Positions 7,559 through 16,049 of a stretch of 23,392 nucleotides of DNA are shown here, piece by piece. The notes under the pieces were generated by a model. That model worked only from the letters and a program-made list of their open reading frames with translations, was not told where the DNA came from and did not search any database. The position numbers and the translations under genes were made by a program. How positions within the stretch are numbered: position 1 is the stretch's first letter; each line of letters starts with the position of its first letter. The DNA is from a virus: IMG/VR virus record IMGVR_UViG_3300035158_000345, positions 1 to 23,392 of that record. One strand, written 5' to 3'.

Positions 7559-7618
7559 TGTAATACAAAACATGGGCGTGTCACAAGTACCATACTAAGA
7601 GAGAATTGGAGGATTAAA

Positions 7619-9583
7619 ATGTTAGAAGCGAATAAGGATTTTAGAGACATTATTTTAAATCAAAGGAAAGACAAGAAACAAGAAACGTGGGCTGGGACTT
7701 GTTTGGACTATCTTTATAAGGTTCAGGAAGACCCTTCTGTTTCCCAATTCGCTGCAGGTAGAATCTACAACATGATCATGAAGCATGGTGTTGAAGAAGT
7801 AGATTCATCCTTGAAAACTAGAGGTTATGAAGACTTAGTAAATTATAACTTCTTCAAGGATAAAATTTTTGGTTCTCATAAGCCTATTCACGACCTTATG
7901 AGATTTCTAAAAGCTTCTGCACGAAGAACAGAAACAGGTCGAAGGATTCTTATAATGGTGGGTCCTGTAGCCTCTGGTAAGAGTACACTAGCTTATCTTA
8001 TTAAGAGAGGACTTGAACAAGATGACACTCCAGCTTTTGGTATTAAGGGTTGTCCTATTCACGAAGACCCCTTACACTTGATTCCTCTTGAGGATAGAGA
8101 TTACTGGCGAGAACAACTAGGAATCAAAATTGAAGGTGTTGTATGTCCTGTCTGTCAGCAGATGCTTGATGAAAAGTATACCGATGAAAAAGGTGTTGTA
8201 AAATGGGACGAAGTTCCTGTTGAGAATATTAGTTTCTCCGAACAACGCCGTATCGGTATCGGTACATTTCAACCTTCTGATCCTAAAAGTCAGGATGTCT
8301 CTGAGTTGATTGGAAGAGTCAACATGTCTAAAATTGCTAGGTTCGGTGAAACTGATCCAAGAGCATATCAGTTTGATGGAGAAATGCAAATCGCCAATCG
8401 TGGTATGGTAGAAATGGTTGAGCTTTTGAAAACTGATATTAAACTTCAATATGTTCTTATCAGTGCAGCTCAGGAACAGCTTATCAAATCTCCTGGGTTC
8501 CCACAAATGTATGTTGATACATTGATTCTAGCACATACCAACCAAACAGAATTCGATTCATTCAAAGCTGAAAAGAAAAATGAGGCTTTGCATGATCGTA
8601 TGTACCCTGTAACAGTACCTTGGAACCTTCGAGTGGATGATGAAATCAAGATTTATGAAAAGTTAATTAATGAATCTGATTTTAGAAATATTCATATCGC
8701 TCCATATACTTTGAAAGTAGCAGCACAATTCGCTGTTCTCTCAAGATTGGAAAGTTCAAATAAGGTGTCTTCCATGGTAGAGAAAATGAAGCTTTACAAT
8801 GGTGAAGTTACAGAAGAGTTTAAGAAACATGATATTGATGTGAAAACCCTTGTACAAGAAGGTATAGATAAGGGTGAAGGTATGAGTGGAGTTTCTCCAA
8901 GATTTATCATCAATGCACTCAATGTAGCACTTGGTATGAAAGAAGACAAAAGTTGTATTAATCCTATTGATATTATCAGAGCATTGAGGTCAAATTTCGA
9001 TCATCACATTGGAATTACTGATGAAGAAAAAATCAATTATCTTAATATCCTACTTGGTGAAAAAGATTCTGTAAGCTCGGAATATAAAGACTTGGCTAAG
9101 AAGGAAGTCAACTTCGCATTCCTGTCAGCTTATAATGAGCAGGCTCAAAGCTTATTTGAAAATTATATCACCAATGCAGAGGCTTACTGTAAAAAGGAGA
9201 AAGTATATGACTCCATTACAGGGGAATACTCAAAGCCTGATGAAAAGCTAATGAGGTCTATTGAGGAATTAATCAGTGTACCAGTAAACTCAAAGTCTGA
9301 GTTTAGAAACGGTATCTTTGTGTATAAGTCTACGGCTGTAGAGAAAGGTGAGAAATTTACCTATAAGACATACAATCCTCTTCGTCAAGCTATTGAAAAG
9401 AAGCTTTTCGGAGACTTGAAAAATGTCGTATCTCTTACAATCGCTGATAAAACAGTCACAGGAAAGAGATCAAAAGCAAAACGTAAAAGTGCCATCAAAT
9501 CTCTTGAAAAGAGAGGTTACTGTGTACATTGTGCCGAAATGTTGTTGTCATTTGTGGGTGAAATACTTCGCAAGGAGGAGTAA
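7619..9583 (+). CDS. prkA: PrkA family AAA+ serine kinase/protease (YeaG/PrkA-like)
   Basis: PrkA proteins are AAA+ ATPases described as serine kinases and, more recently, as ATP-dependent proteases. They act in Bacillus sporulation and in enterobacterial starvation responses. The 654-residue product is full length (cellular forms are about 630-645). It has the N-terminal WAGTCLDYL and RIYNMI motifs, Walker A GPVASGKST at 115-123, and the conserved KGCPIHEDPLHLIP block (from about 143). GTFQPSDPKSQD, RAYQFDGEMQIANRGMVE and LAHTNQTEFDSF follow, and the C-terminal kinase-like half has AYCKKEKVYD, PDEKLMRSIEE and EKKLFGDLK. From memory these match the Bacillus form more closely than E. coli YeaG. 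A CPVC pair near residue 180 is an extra feature. The N-terminal domain and C-terminal half appear intact, so it is likely active. The gene begins the accessory module behind its own host-type promoter. Confidence 0.95.
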   Translation: MLEANKDFRDIILNQRKDKKQETWAGTCLDYLYKVQEDPSVSQFAAGRIYNMIMKHGVEEVDSSLKTRGYEDLVNYNFFKDKIFGSHKPIHDLMRFLKASARRTETGRRILIMVGPVASGKSTLAYLIKRGLEQDDTPAFGIKGCPIHEDPLHLIPLEDRDYWREQLGIKIEGVVCPVCQQMLDEKYTDEKGVVKWDEVPVENISFSEQRRIGIGTFQPSDPKSQDVSELIGRVNMSKIARFGETDPRAYQFDGEMQIANRGMVEMVELLKTDIKLQYVLISAAQEQLIKSPGFPQMYVDTLILAHTNQTEFDSFKAEKKNEALHDRMYPVTVPWNLRVDDEIKIYEKLINESDFRNIHIAPYTLKVAAQFAVLSRLESSNKVSSMVEKMKLYNGEVTEEFKKHDIDVKTLVQEGIDKGEGMSGVSPRFIINALNVALGMKEDKSCINPIDIIRALRSNFDHHIGITDEEKINYLNILLGEKDSVSSEYKDLAKKEVNFAFLSAYNEQAQSLFENYITNAEAYCKKEKVYDSITGEYSKPDEKLMRSIEELISVPVNSKSEFRNGIFVYKSTAVEKGEKFTYKTYNPLRQAIEKKLFGDLKNVVSLTIADKTVTGKRSKAKRKSAIKSLEKRGYCVHCAEMLLSFVGEILRKEE

Positions 9584-9592
9584 TACCTGGTA

Positions 9593-9760
9593 ATGAATAT
9601 CAAAGACAAGAAAGACGGTACAATTTATAAGGTATTGGGGAGCTTGTATATAGAAAATAAGTATGTATATAAGCTCCTCAATTCTAAAACAAACAATTAC
9701 GTTTATTTACCAAAAAACAGAGTTAAAAAAGTTAGTAAGGAGAAGAAAGATACCCTTTAG
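9593..9760 (+). CDS. Small basic protein of unknown function between prkA and yhbH (55 aa)
   Basis: An ATG at 9593 opens a 55-residue frame ending at TAG 9758-9760. It fills the gap between prkA and the yhbH-like gene almost exactly. GGAGG lies at 9573-9577, a somewhat long 15 bases upstream. The product is Lys-rich with alternating beta-type residues (GTIYKVLGSLYIENKYVYKL, then YVYLPKNRVKKV), compatible with a small beta-barrel fold. I do not recognise a family. Its placement within the module suggests an adaptor or regulator specific to the phage, but this is only inference. Confidence 0.6.
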   Translation: MNIKDKKDGTIYKVLGSLYIENKYVYKLLNSKTNNYVYLPKNRVKKVSKEKKDTL

Positions 9761-9774
9761 TTGGGAGAAATAAT

Positions 9775-11091
9775 ATGGCTATTGTAGATCATAAAGATTG
9801 GGATTTAAGTGAGAAAGGTAAGAAAGATGCATCCCGCCACCGAGAGAAAATAGATGAACACATCCGAAAAAATATTAAGGATGTTATTTCAGAAGAATCT
9901 ATTATCACCAAGAAAGCAGGTAAGAAGGTAAAAATACCTGTAAAGGGACTCAAGGATTACCGATTTGTTTACGGTAATGACGGTAAAGGTGGTGGTGTTG
10001 GTCAGGGTGAAGGAGAACCTGGAGATGTTGTTGGTAGACGACACAAACCTGGTCAAGATGGTGAAGAGGGTAAAGCAGGTAACAAACCAGGTGAAGATTA
10101 TATGGAAACAGAAGTTGATATTGATTACTTAATTGATATTATGTTTGATGATCTTGGTTTACCTTATATCGAAGAGAAAACAAAAGCCAAACAACTTGTT
10201 CCAAAAGGATGGAAATTTGAAACTGTTTCCAAGAAAGGTACATATCCTAGAATACATAAGAAGCGAACATTTAAAGAATCTATCAAAAGAACCGAAATGT
10301 TCTCTTATGAAATAATGGAGGAAACAGGTTGCGACAAAGATGATGCTTATAGAGCTCTTACACAAGGGAAGGGTGATATAGAAGAGGCTATAAGAATCAT
10401 CAAAGATGATGAACTGGATAAGTCTATTGATCCTAATATTTATATTGAGGATGATGACCTAAGGTTCAAGCAAATAGAGGAAGATGTTGAACTACATTCA
10501 AATGCTGTTGTATTAGCAATGATGGATGTTTCTGGTTCAATGACAACCAAAAAGAAATATCTAGCAAGGTCAATGTTGTTTTGGCTTGTGGAGTTTCTTA
10601 AAAAGACATATGAATTTGTTGAAATACGATTTATTACACACACCACTGAAGCGAAACTTGTTGATGAACATGAATTTTTCTACAAAGGAGAAAGTGGTGG
10701 TACCATGTGTCATACAGCATTTGATAAAGCTAACTATCTGATTGATACACAGTATCCTGTAGATGAATGGAATGTATATTCAATTTATATCTCTGATGGT
10801 GAAGATTTTACACCTGATAAAACAATGACATCTGTTCAACAAATGATTGATAAGAAAGTCAACATGGTGGGTTATTGTGAAATCTGTATGGAAGATGGAT
10901 TTTTTATGCCTGGTGGTAATACACTCATAAAAGATTTCCAGAAGAAATTTCAATTCGATAGGCATTATACTGAATTGGGTACGGATTTCTATAAAAATGG
11001 TGAGAAACGGTTGCTATGTTGTGTAATAAAGAATAAAAAACATGTATATCCAGCACTAAAACATTTTCTTTTTGAAAAGAGGAAGAAGTAA
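9775..11091 (+). CDS. yhbH: YhbH/YeaH family (DUF444) von Willebrand-A protein with a UBA-like insert
   Basis: This family is encoded beside PrkA and SpoVR in bacteria and is thought to be a PrkA partner. The 438-residue product has the family N-terminus (DHKDWDLSEKGKKDASRH) and a flexible Gly-rich linker (about 68-107). It also has the LPY/KKRTFKESIKR middle and a C-terminal VWA domain: MIDAS DVSGSM at 251-256, then FFYKGESGGT and YISDGED. Compared with Bacillus YhbH (about 392 residues, from memory), an extra segment of roughly 45 residues lies between KESIKR and the VWA domain. That segment (about 176-211: MEETGCDKDDAYRAL then GDIEEAIRII) reads as a UBA/EF-Ts-N-type three-helix domain. ATG 9775 follows GGGAG. 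Nine bases separate its stop from spoVR, so the two are co-transcribed. Confidence 0.92.
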   Translation: MAIVDHKDWDLSEKGKKDASRHREKIDEHIRKNIKDVISEESIITKKAGKKVKIPVKGLKDYRFVYGNDGKGGGVGQGEGEPGDVVGRRHKPGQDGEEGKAGNKPGEDYMETEVDIDYLIDIMFDDLGLPYIEEKTKAKQLVPKGWKFETVSKKGTYPRIHKKRTFKESIKRTEMFSYEIMEETGCDKDDAYRALTQGKGDIEEAIRIIKDDELDKSIDPNIYIEDDDLRFKQIEEDVELHSNAVVLAMMDVSGSMTTKKKYLARSMLFWLVEFLKKTYEFVEIRFITHTTEAKLVDEHEFFYKGESGGTMCHTAFDKANYLIDTQYPVDEWNVYSIYISDGEDFTPDKTMTSVQQMIDKKVNMVGYCEICMEDGFFMPGGNTLIKDFQKKFQFDRHYTELGTDFYKNGEKRLLCCVIKNKKHVYPALKHFLFEKRKK

Positions 11092-11100
11092 GGAGATATA

Positions 11101-12669
11101 ATGAAAAAGAACGATTTAAAAAGGTTAATCAAAGTAGAAGATAGAATAAAACAAATCGTTACAGAAGAATACGGTCTTGAATGTATGCCTATAGAATTTG
11201 ATGTTGTTCCTGCACCTAAAATGCTGGAGATTATGGCATATAGGAGTCCTGTAAATATCTCTAATTGGAAATTTGGTAGGGACTACGAGCGTCTAAGAAC
11301 TATACATGAAAATGTTGATCCAGGTTTACCTTACGAAGTTGTTATTAATTCAAACCCTTCAAGAGCATATTTGATGAATGACAATACTTTCGCGGTTCAA
11401 GCTTTGGTAATGGCCCATGTTTATGGTCATGTTAACTTTTTTACAGAAAATAATTGGTTCCAAAAGTCAAGAAGAGATATAACACAATTTATGGCTGAGG
11501 CTAATAGACGTTTCAATAAGTATGAAAGGCGTTTTGGTATTGATGAGGTTGAAACCGTTGTGGATGCAGGACACGCACTTCAACTCCACTCAAACCCATT
11601 TGATGATGAAACCGAAAAGGAAAAAAGAGAAAGAATTTATGAACAAAAAAAGATTGTAAAGAATGTTTCAGAATCATCGTCGGAATACGGTGACCTTACT
11701 TTTATAAACAAAAAACCTGTTGGAGGTGAAACTGACATAGCACTGGAAAACGAAAGGTTGTGGAGAAAATTAAAACTCACAACACCTGTAGAACCTACCG
11801 AGGATATTCTTAGGTATGTTATTGATAACTCTCGCGTCCTTGAAGATTGGCAGAAAGATATATTAGAAGTTTTAAGGATTGAAGGTCAATATTATTGGCC
11901 TGTTATAAAAACTAAATATATGAATGAAGGCTGGGCTACCTATATACATCAAAAAGTAATGAAGCAACTATTTGATGAGGGTATTTTAACTCAAAGCGAG
12001 CACGGTCAATTTAACTATTCTAATTCACTTGTAAAAGCTGAAAATCCACATACTTTGAATCCTTATCTTGTCGGTTCTAAAATGTGGGAAGATATAGAAG
12101 AAAGATGGAACAAAGGAAGGCATGGTTTTAAGTTTGATAACTGTGAAAGAACTGAAGAAAAGGAAAAATGGGATACAAAAGAAATGAAAGGTGAGGAAAA
12201 GATTAGAGAAATCATGAGGTCATATACTGATTGGTTCTTTATGCAAGACTTTCTCACTAGTAACTTAGTTGATAAATTAAACCTTTATGTCTTTCGACCC
12301 CAAGACATGATGACACATATAGATTATGTCAGAACTGGCCATAAGGCAAATGATGTAAGGCAGCTAATTGTGAATAGTTTTGCACATAGCGGTATACCAA
12401 AAATTGTGGTGAAAAATGGTAATGTAGAAAATAAAGGTGTTATGTTCTTACTACATAAGCATAGCGGAGCAAATTTAGATAAAAAATATGCAGAAGAAAC
12501 ATTACAACATATATATAGGTTATGGGGTAGACCTGTATTATTAGAAACAAAGAATAATGATCAAAGGATTATAGTTAAAGTGGAATCAGAATCAGATAAA
12601 AGAAATGTTATAAATTCTGATTCTACCTTCTTTAATCCTTTTGAACAAACTAATTTCTTCCAGTTCTAA
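11101..12669 (+). CDS. spoVR: SpoVR family protein (SpoVR/YcgB-like)
   Basis: SpoVR is required for normal spore cortex in Bacillus; its homologue YcgB belongs to a stationary-phase regulon in enterobacteria. The biochemical activity is not established. The 522-residue product carries the family landmarks: SNWKFGRDYERL, VINSNPSRAYLM, then VMAHVYGHVNFF with His106 and His110. These are followed by RRDITQFMAEANRRF, LEDWQKDILEVLR and MNEGWATYIHQ (Glu276, His283). NPYLVGSKMWEDIEERWN and LYVFRPQDMM lie further on, with LYRLWGRPV-like residues near the end. The H-x3-H plus NEGWA arrangement resembles a metalloenzyme site. It is longer than Bacillus SpoVR (about 468), with extra sequence at residues 165-230 and a C-terminal tail ending PFEQTNFFQF. 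ATG 11101 follows AAGGAGATATA. A terminator closes the module. Confidence 0.95.
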   Translation: MKKNDLKRLIKVEDRIKQIVTEEYGLECMPIEFDVVPAPKMLEIMAYRSPVNISNWKFGRDYERLRTIHENVDPGLPYEVVINSNPSRAYLMNDNTFAVQALVMAHVYGHVNFFTENNWFQKSRRDITQFMAEANRRFNKYERRFGIDEVETVVDAGHALQLHSNPFDDETEKEKRERIYEQKKIVKNVSESSSEYGDLTFINKKPVGGETDIALENERLWRKLKLTTPVEPTEDILRYVIDNSRVLEDWQKDILEVLRIEGQYYWPVIKTKYMNEGWATYIHQKVMKQLFDEGILTQSEHGQFNYSNSLVKAENPHTLNPYLVGSKMWEDIEERWNKGRHGFKFDNCERTEEKEKWDTKEMKGEEKIREIMRSYTDWFFMQDFLTSNLVDKLNLYVFRPQDMMTHIDYVRTGHKANDVRQLIVNSFAHSGIPKIVVKNGNVENKGVMFLLHKHSGANLDKKYAEETLQHIYRLWGRPVLLETKNNDQRIIVKVESESDKRNVINSDSTFFNPFEQTNFFQF

Positions 12670-12698
12670 AAAAACTTCTAACTAGCCTCCTTTGATAT

Positions 12699-12735
12699 AG
12701 CCTGGTTCCTAATTATTTAGGAATCAGGCTTTTTT
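12699..12735 (+). terminator. Rho-independent terminator after spoVR
   Basis: A 14-bp stem (AGCCTGGTTCCTAA with TTAGGAATCAGGCT, one G-U pair) with a 4-base loop runs into a T tract. It marks the end of the accessory module and isolates it from the large terminase unit. Confidence 0.9.
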
Positions 12736-12752
12736 AGTGCTTATAACTTTTA

Positions 12753-12760
12753 TATAAATA
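12753..12760 (+). promoter_or_regulatory. T4-type late promoter box before the large terminase gene
   Basis: An exact TATAAATA lies after the spoVR terminator and 35 bases before ATG 12796. It restarts virion-gene transcription for the terminase, neck and tail-terminator genes. Confidence 0.65.
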
Positions 12761-12795
12761 GGAATGGAGAAATAGTAATAGAGGATGGTTTAGTA

Positions 12796-14355
12796 ATGGC
12801 TATATCGTATGACCAACATGTTAAAAGACCACATCAAGAATTTGAATATGAACCAGAACATATAAAAGAGTTACAATTATGTTCTGAAGATATATATTAT
12901 TTTTTGAAGTATGTAAAGATAGTCAATCCTGATAGAGGAGAAGAATTTTTTCAACCATATGATTATCAGGTTCAATTATTAAAGAAATTTCAGCATCACA
13001 GATTCAACATTTGTTTATTATCTAGACAATCAGGTAAAACAACAGTTGTGGCTGTATATGCTTTATGGTATAGTATTTTCAATCCTGATAAAGTAATTGG
13101 TATTGTTTCCAATAAAGAATCTTCAGCTAAAATGATTCTAGCAAGGATAAGAAGAATGTATGAATGTTTACCTGTTTGGTTAAAACCAGGTGTAAAAGAT
13201 TATAGTAAAACATATGTAACATTCGATAATAATAGCCAAATAAAAATATCTGCTACTTCTGAAGATGCATTTCGTGGTGAATCAATGAACTTGTTGATAT
13301 GTGATGAGTTTGCCTTTGTTGCGCAAAACCAAGCAGAAGAGTTTTGGGCTTCAAACTATCCAACTATATCAGCATCTAAAGAAGCGAAAATTGTTATTAT
13401 TTCTACTCCAAATGGAATGTTCAATATATTCCACAGGTTATATTCTCAAGCAGAGAGAGGAGAAAATACTTTTGCCCATACTAAGGTCTCATGGGATGAA
13501 GTACCTGGTAGAGATAAAAAATGGGCAGATGAACAGTTAAAGAATCTTGGTAAACAGAAATTCAGACAGGAGTTTGCAGTAGAATTCTTAGGTTCTACAA
13601 ACACTGTAATAGACCCAGATGTTCTAGAAAATATAGTTTCTCAATGGGAAGATCCTATACATATTGATTTAAGGGGTAAGTTAAGAATATTTGAAAAACC
13701 CTTAGAGAGAGAAATATATGTTATGGGAGTTGATGTAGCCAAGGGAACAGGTGAAAATTCATCAACTATACAAATACTTAAAATTCTAGGTTTGAAACCT
13801 ATTAAAATGGAACAAGTTGCTGTTTATGAAAGTAATATGATTGATGTTTACCAGTTTACAGAAGTTGTAAATAGGTTATCATTTTATTATAAAAATGCTT
13901 TTATTATGTGTGAGAATAATTCAGAAGGAGCAGCAATTGTAAGTAGGTTATGGTGGGAACATGAAAATCCAAATTTGGTAAATAGTGGTTCTAAGAACGT
14001 TGACCTTGGTATAAGAGCTAAAAGAACAACAAAACCGAAAGCTGTTCTCCTTATGAAAAAACTGGTTGAAGATCATGCAATTAAGTTAATTGATAAGGAA
14101 ACATTAAACCAGTTAACTACTTTTATAGAAATATCAGATAATAAGTTTAGTGGTAAAGATATGCCGGATGATTTAGTATCAGCACTATATTGGGCATGTT
14201 ATGTCTTTGAAATGAATGTGTTCTCTGAAGGATATGAATTGAAGAGATATGGTGAAGATGAGGGTGAAGATACTGATATTTGGGGTATCTTAGGAGACAT
14301 TGAAGAAGATGTAGAAAATTGGAATTGGATGAAAGATATTGATCTTATAGGATAA
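12796..14355 (+). CDS. Large terminase subunit, ATPase/nuclease (T4 gp17-like)
   Basis: TerL is the packaging motor that translocates DNA into the prohead and cuts concatemers. The 519-residue product shows an adenine-binding region (QPYDYQVQLLK, about 53-63) and Walker A SRQSGKTT at 76-83. Walker B plus catalytic carboxylate is NLLICDE, about 165-171, and the coupling motif is STPNG (203-207). The C-terminal RNase H-fold nuclease has Asp313 (GVDVAKGTG), Glu373 (CENN) and Asp458/459 (MPDDLVSALYWA). It is shorter than T4 gp17 (610). No intein is present, although TerL is a common intein site. ATG 12796 follows an AGAGGATGG site. The gene leads a tightly packed neck operon; the next start is 11 bases after its stop. 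Confidence 0.96.
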   Translation: MAISYDQHVKRPHQEFEYEPEHIKELQLCSEDIYYFLKYVKIVNPDRGEEFFQPYDYQVQLLKKFQHHRFNICLLSRQSGKTTVVAVYALWYSIFNPDKVIGIVSNKESSAKMILARIRRMYECLPVWLKPGVKDYSKTYVTFDNNSQIKISATSEDAFRGESMNLLICDEFAFVAQNQAEEFWASNYPTISASKEAKIVIISTPNGMFNIFHRLYSQAERGENTFAHTKVSWDEVPGRDKKWADEQLKNLGKQKFRQEFAVEFLGSTNTVIDPDVLENIVSQWEDPIHIDLRGKLRIFEKPLEREIYVMGVDVAKGTGENSSTIQILKILGLKPIKMEQVAVYESNMIDVYQFTEVVNRLSFYYKNAFIMCENNSEGAAIVSRLWWEHENPNLVNSGSKNVDLGIRAKRTTKPKAVLLMKKLVEDHAIKLIDKETLNQLTTFIEISDNKFSGKDMPDDLVSALYWACYVFEMNVFSEGYELKRYGEDEGEDTDIWGILGDIEEDVENWNWMKDIDLIG

Positions 14356-14366
14356 GAGGATTATTT

Positions 14367-15203
14367 ATGACAAAAGAAAAGTTAATAATGAAAGTTAAAA
14401 GAAGATTGGGACATCCGATGGTGAAAGTAGAATTGGATGATTCACAAATTATTGACCATATTGATTACGCCAGAGATAAATATATTAAATGGGCTGTGGG
14501 AAATGCAACCCAAGAAGTATTTTTTACTTTAATGCTTTCTGGTGGTCAACACTTATACGATTTACCTATAGGTGTAACTGAAGTTGTTACCTATGAAGAT
14601 TATAGTACCACAGGTGGTATAAACACACTTTTTACAATAGAGAATTATTTGTATAACCAAGGAGTATTTAATCCTCTTGTTTCTAGTGATGCTGCTTATA
14701 CTTTAGTAAGTTACCATATAGCAAGAGATTTCCTAGAATCACTTGATAGATATGTAGTAGATGCATATAATTATAAATATCATCCTTATACTAATCAATT
14801 AGAAATTCAGCCACCACCTCCTTGTGATAGTTCTTTAGTATTACCGCCTAGTTATGACTGTGATGGTAATGAAACACATTCTGGAGGAACTTATAATTCA
14901 CCTGGTTGGATTTTAATAGATTCATATATGATTGAAGGATCAACACTTGACGGATGGTCACCAAGGAATAATGATTCTTATATATTTGAATCTGATTGGA
15001 TACTTGATTATACAACAGCACTATCTAAAATAACACTTGGAATGATAAGAAACAAATTTGCTAACTTTGCTTCTATTGGAAATGCAGGTATATCTTTAGA
15101 TGGTGATACAATGATAAGTGAGGGTAAAGAAGAGAAAGAAAGATTAGAAGAAACTCTTAGAGATGAAGAAGCATATGAAGGATATGGAATAACAGTTGGT
15201 TAA
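14367..15203 (+). CDS. Neck / head-completion protein (T4 gp13-like)
   Basis: T4 gp13 sits with gp14 at the head vertex, closing the portal for tail joining. The 278-residue product begins with the connector-type segment VKVELDDSQIIDHIDYARDK (about 19-38). It ends with the characteristic LGMIRNKFANFASIGNAG, then SLDGDTMISEGKEEKERLEE, matching gp13 homologues. A Pro/Cys-rich stretch (QPPPPCDSS then DCDGNETHSGG, about 148-175) interrupts the middle and looks like a surface loop specific to this phage. Start ATG 14367 follows AGAGGA. It lies directly downstream of the large terminase, as part of the packaging-to-neck gene order. Confidence 0.82.
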   Translation: MTKEKLIMKVKRRLGHPMVKVELDDSQIIDHIDYARDKYIKWAVGNATQEVFFTLMLSGGQHLYDLPIGVTEVVTYEDYSTTGGINTLFTIENYLYNQGVFNPLVSSDAAYTLVSYHIARDFLESLDRYVVDAYNYKYHPYTNQLEIQPPPPCDSSLVLPPSYDCDGNETHSGGTYNSPGWILIDSYMIEGSTLDGWSPRNNDSYIFESDWILDYTTALSKITLGMIRNKFANFASIGNAGISLDGDTMISEGKEEKERLEETLRDEEAYEGYGITVG

Positions 15204-15216
15204 GGAGGTATAAATA

Positions 15217-15399
15217 ATGCCATTAGTAGGAAAATTGGTAGAAAGAAAAAAAGAAAATAATTCAAAATCTCATTTTGAAGGTATGAAAGGCTGGGTAAAT
15301 GATGCTGAAAAAGCTTATAAATCAGGTAATAAAAAAATGGCTGTTAATATTCTAAAGGAACTAAAGAAGAATATAGATAAGACAATAAGAAATTTATAA
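15217..15399 (+). CDS. Small conserved-looking protein of unknown function (60 aa)
   Basis: The 60-residue product is highly basic and predicted helical (VNDAEKAYKSGNKKMAVNIL then KELKKNIDKTIRNL). Its AEKAYKSGNKKMAVN segment resembles a single TPR-like helical hairpin, but one repeat is not diagnostic. A strong AAGGAGG site precedes ATG 15217. It is packed between the gp13- and gp14-like genes with 13 and 11 bases on either side, so it is certainly co-expressed. I do not recognise a family. Confidence 0.75.
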   Translation: MPLVGKLVERKKENNSKSHFEGMKGWVNDAEKAYKSGNKKMAVNILKELKKNIDKTIRNL

Positions 15400-15410
15400 A
15401 GGGAAAATTA

Positions 15411-16046
15411 ATGACAGTAAAACACCACCCAACAGCTAACCATAAACCAAAATGGGATATGTATGATCTGGAAACTAATCCAGAGTATTCCCTTTTTGAT
15501 AGCTCTATTACTGAATATACTGATATCGCTGGTATAAAGATTGAATATTATTTCCGTGATAGAAGTATTGAATATGATAGACTTTATGGTGAAAGCACAG
15601 AAGTAACTTACTTACCAGGTATAGAAACAAAATTTATATATGAACCAACAGAAGAACCATCAATGATAAATACATTTGGTATGGTCTCTGAAGAAATGAT
15701 ACAATATGCTGCTATACCCAAAACAACATTTTCTAGAGATGTAAGTGCTTCTGTTAATCCAAGACCAGGTGATGTTGTAAAAACTTTATGGAATAATAGA
15801 ACATATGAAATTGTTGATGTACATGAGGAGTCTCAAATATTCCAGTTAAAGAAATTGATATGGGAATTTATTTTGAAGCCTTACCGATTCTCAGATACAA
15901 GTGATTCATCTAGGGAATTATCAGATGATATTGATGATACATTAACACAAGCTCTAACAGCATATGGAGATAATGAGTGGATAGAAGAAAAGAGTGATTC
16001 GATAGACAACTATGATGATGTAGATGAAAGTGTATATGGATATTAA
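15411..16046 (+). CDS. Neck protein (T4 gp14-like)
   Basis: gp14 forms the neck ring with gp13. The 211-residue product has the gp14-type progression: an early tyrosine/Asp-rich region with RDRSIEYDRLYGEST (about 49-63), a middle PRPGDVVKTLWNNRTYEIVDV (about 117-137), then FQLKKLIWEFILKPYRFSD and an acidic C-terminus. Its length is below T4 gp14 (256). Its position between gp13- and gp15-like genes supports the call more than any single motif. The ribosome site is GGGAAAA before ATG 15411. The next gene starts 3 bases after its stop, which suggests translational coupling. Confidence 0.75.
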   Translation: MTVKHHPTANHKPKWDMYDLETNPEYSLFDSSITEYTDIAGIKIEYYFRDRSIEYDRLYGESTEVTYLPGIETKFIYEPTEEPSMINTFGMVSEEMIQYAAIPKTTFSRDVSASVNPRPGDVVKTLWNNRTYEIVDVHEESQIFQLKKLIWEFILKPYRFSDTSDSSRELSDDIDDTLTQALTAYGDNEWIEEKSDSIDNYDDVDESVYGY

Positions 16047-16049
16047 ATT

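Noticed and set aside
7571-7600. Short imperfect palindromes (ATGG...CCAT, GTGTCAC) in the prkA leader as an operator or riboswitch
   Set aside because: They are only 4-7 bases long and could arise by chance; no extended structure is visible.
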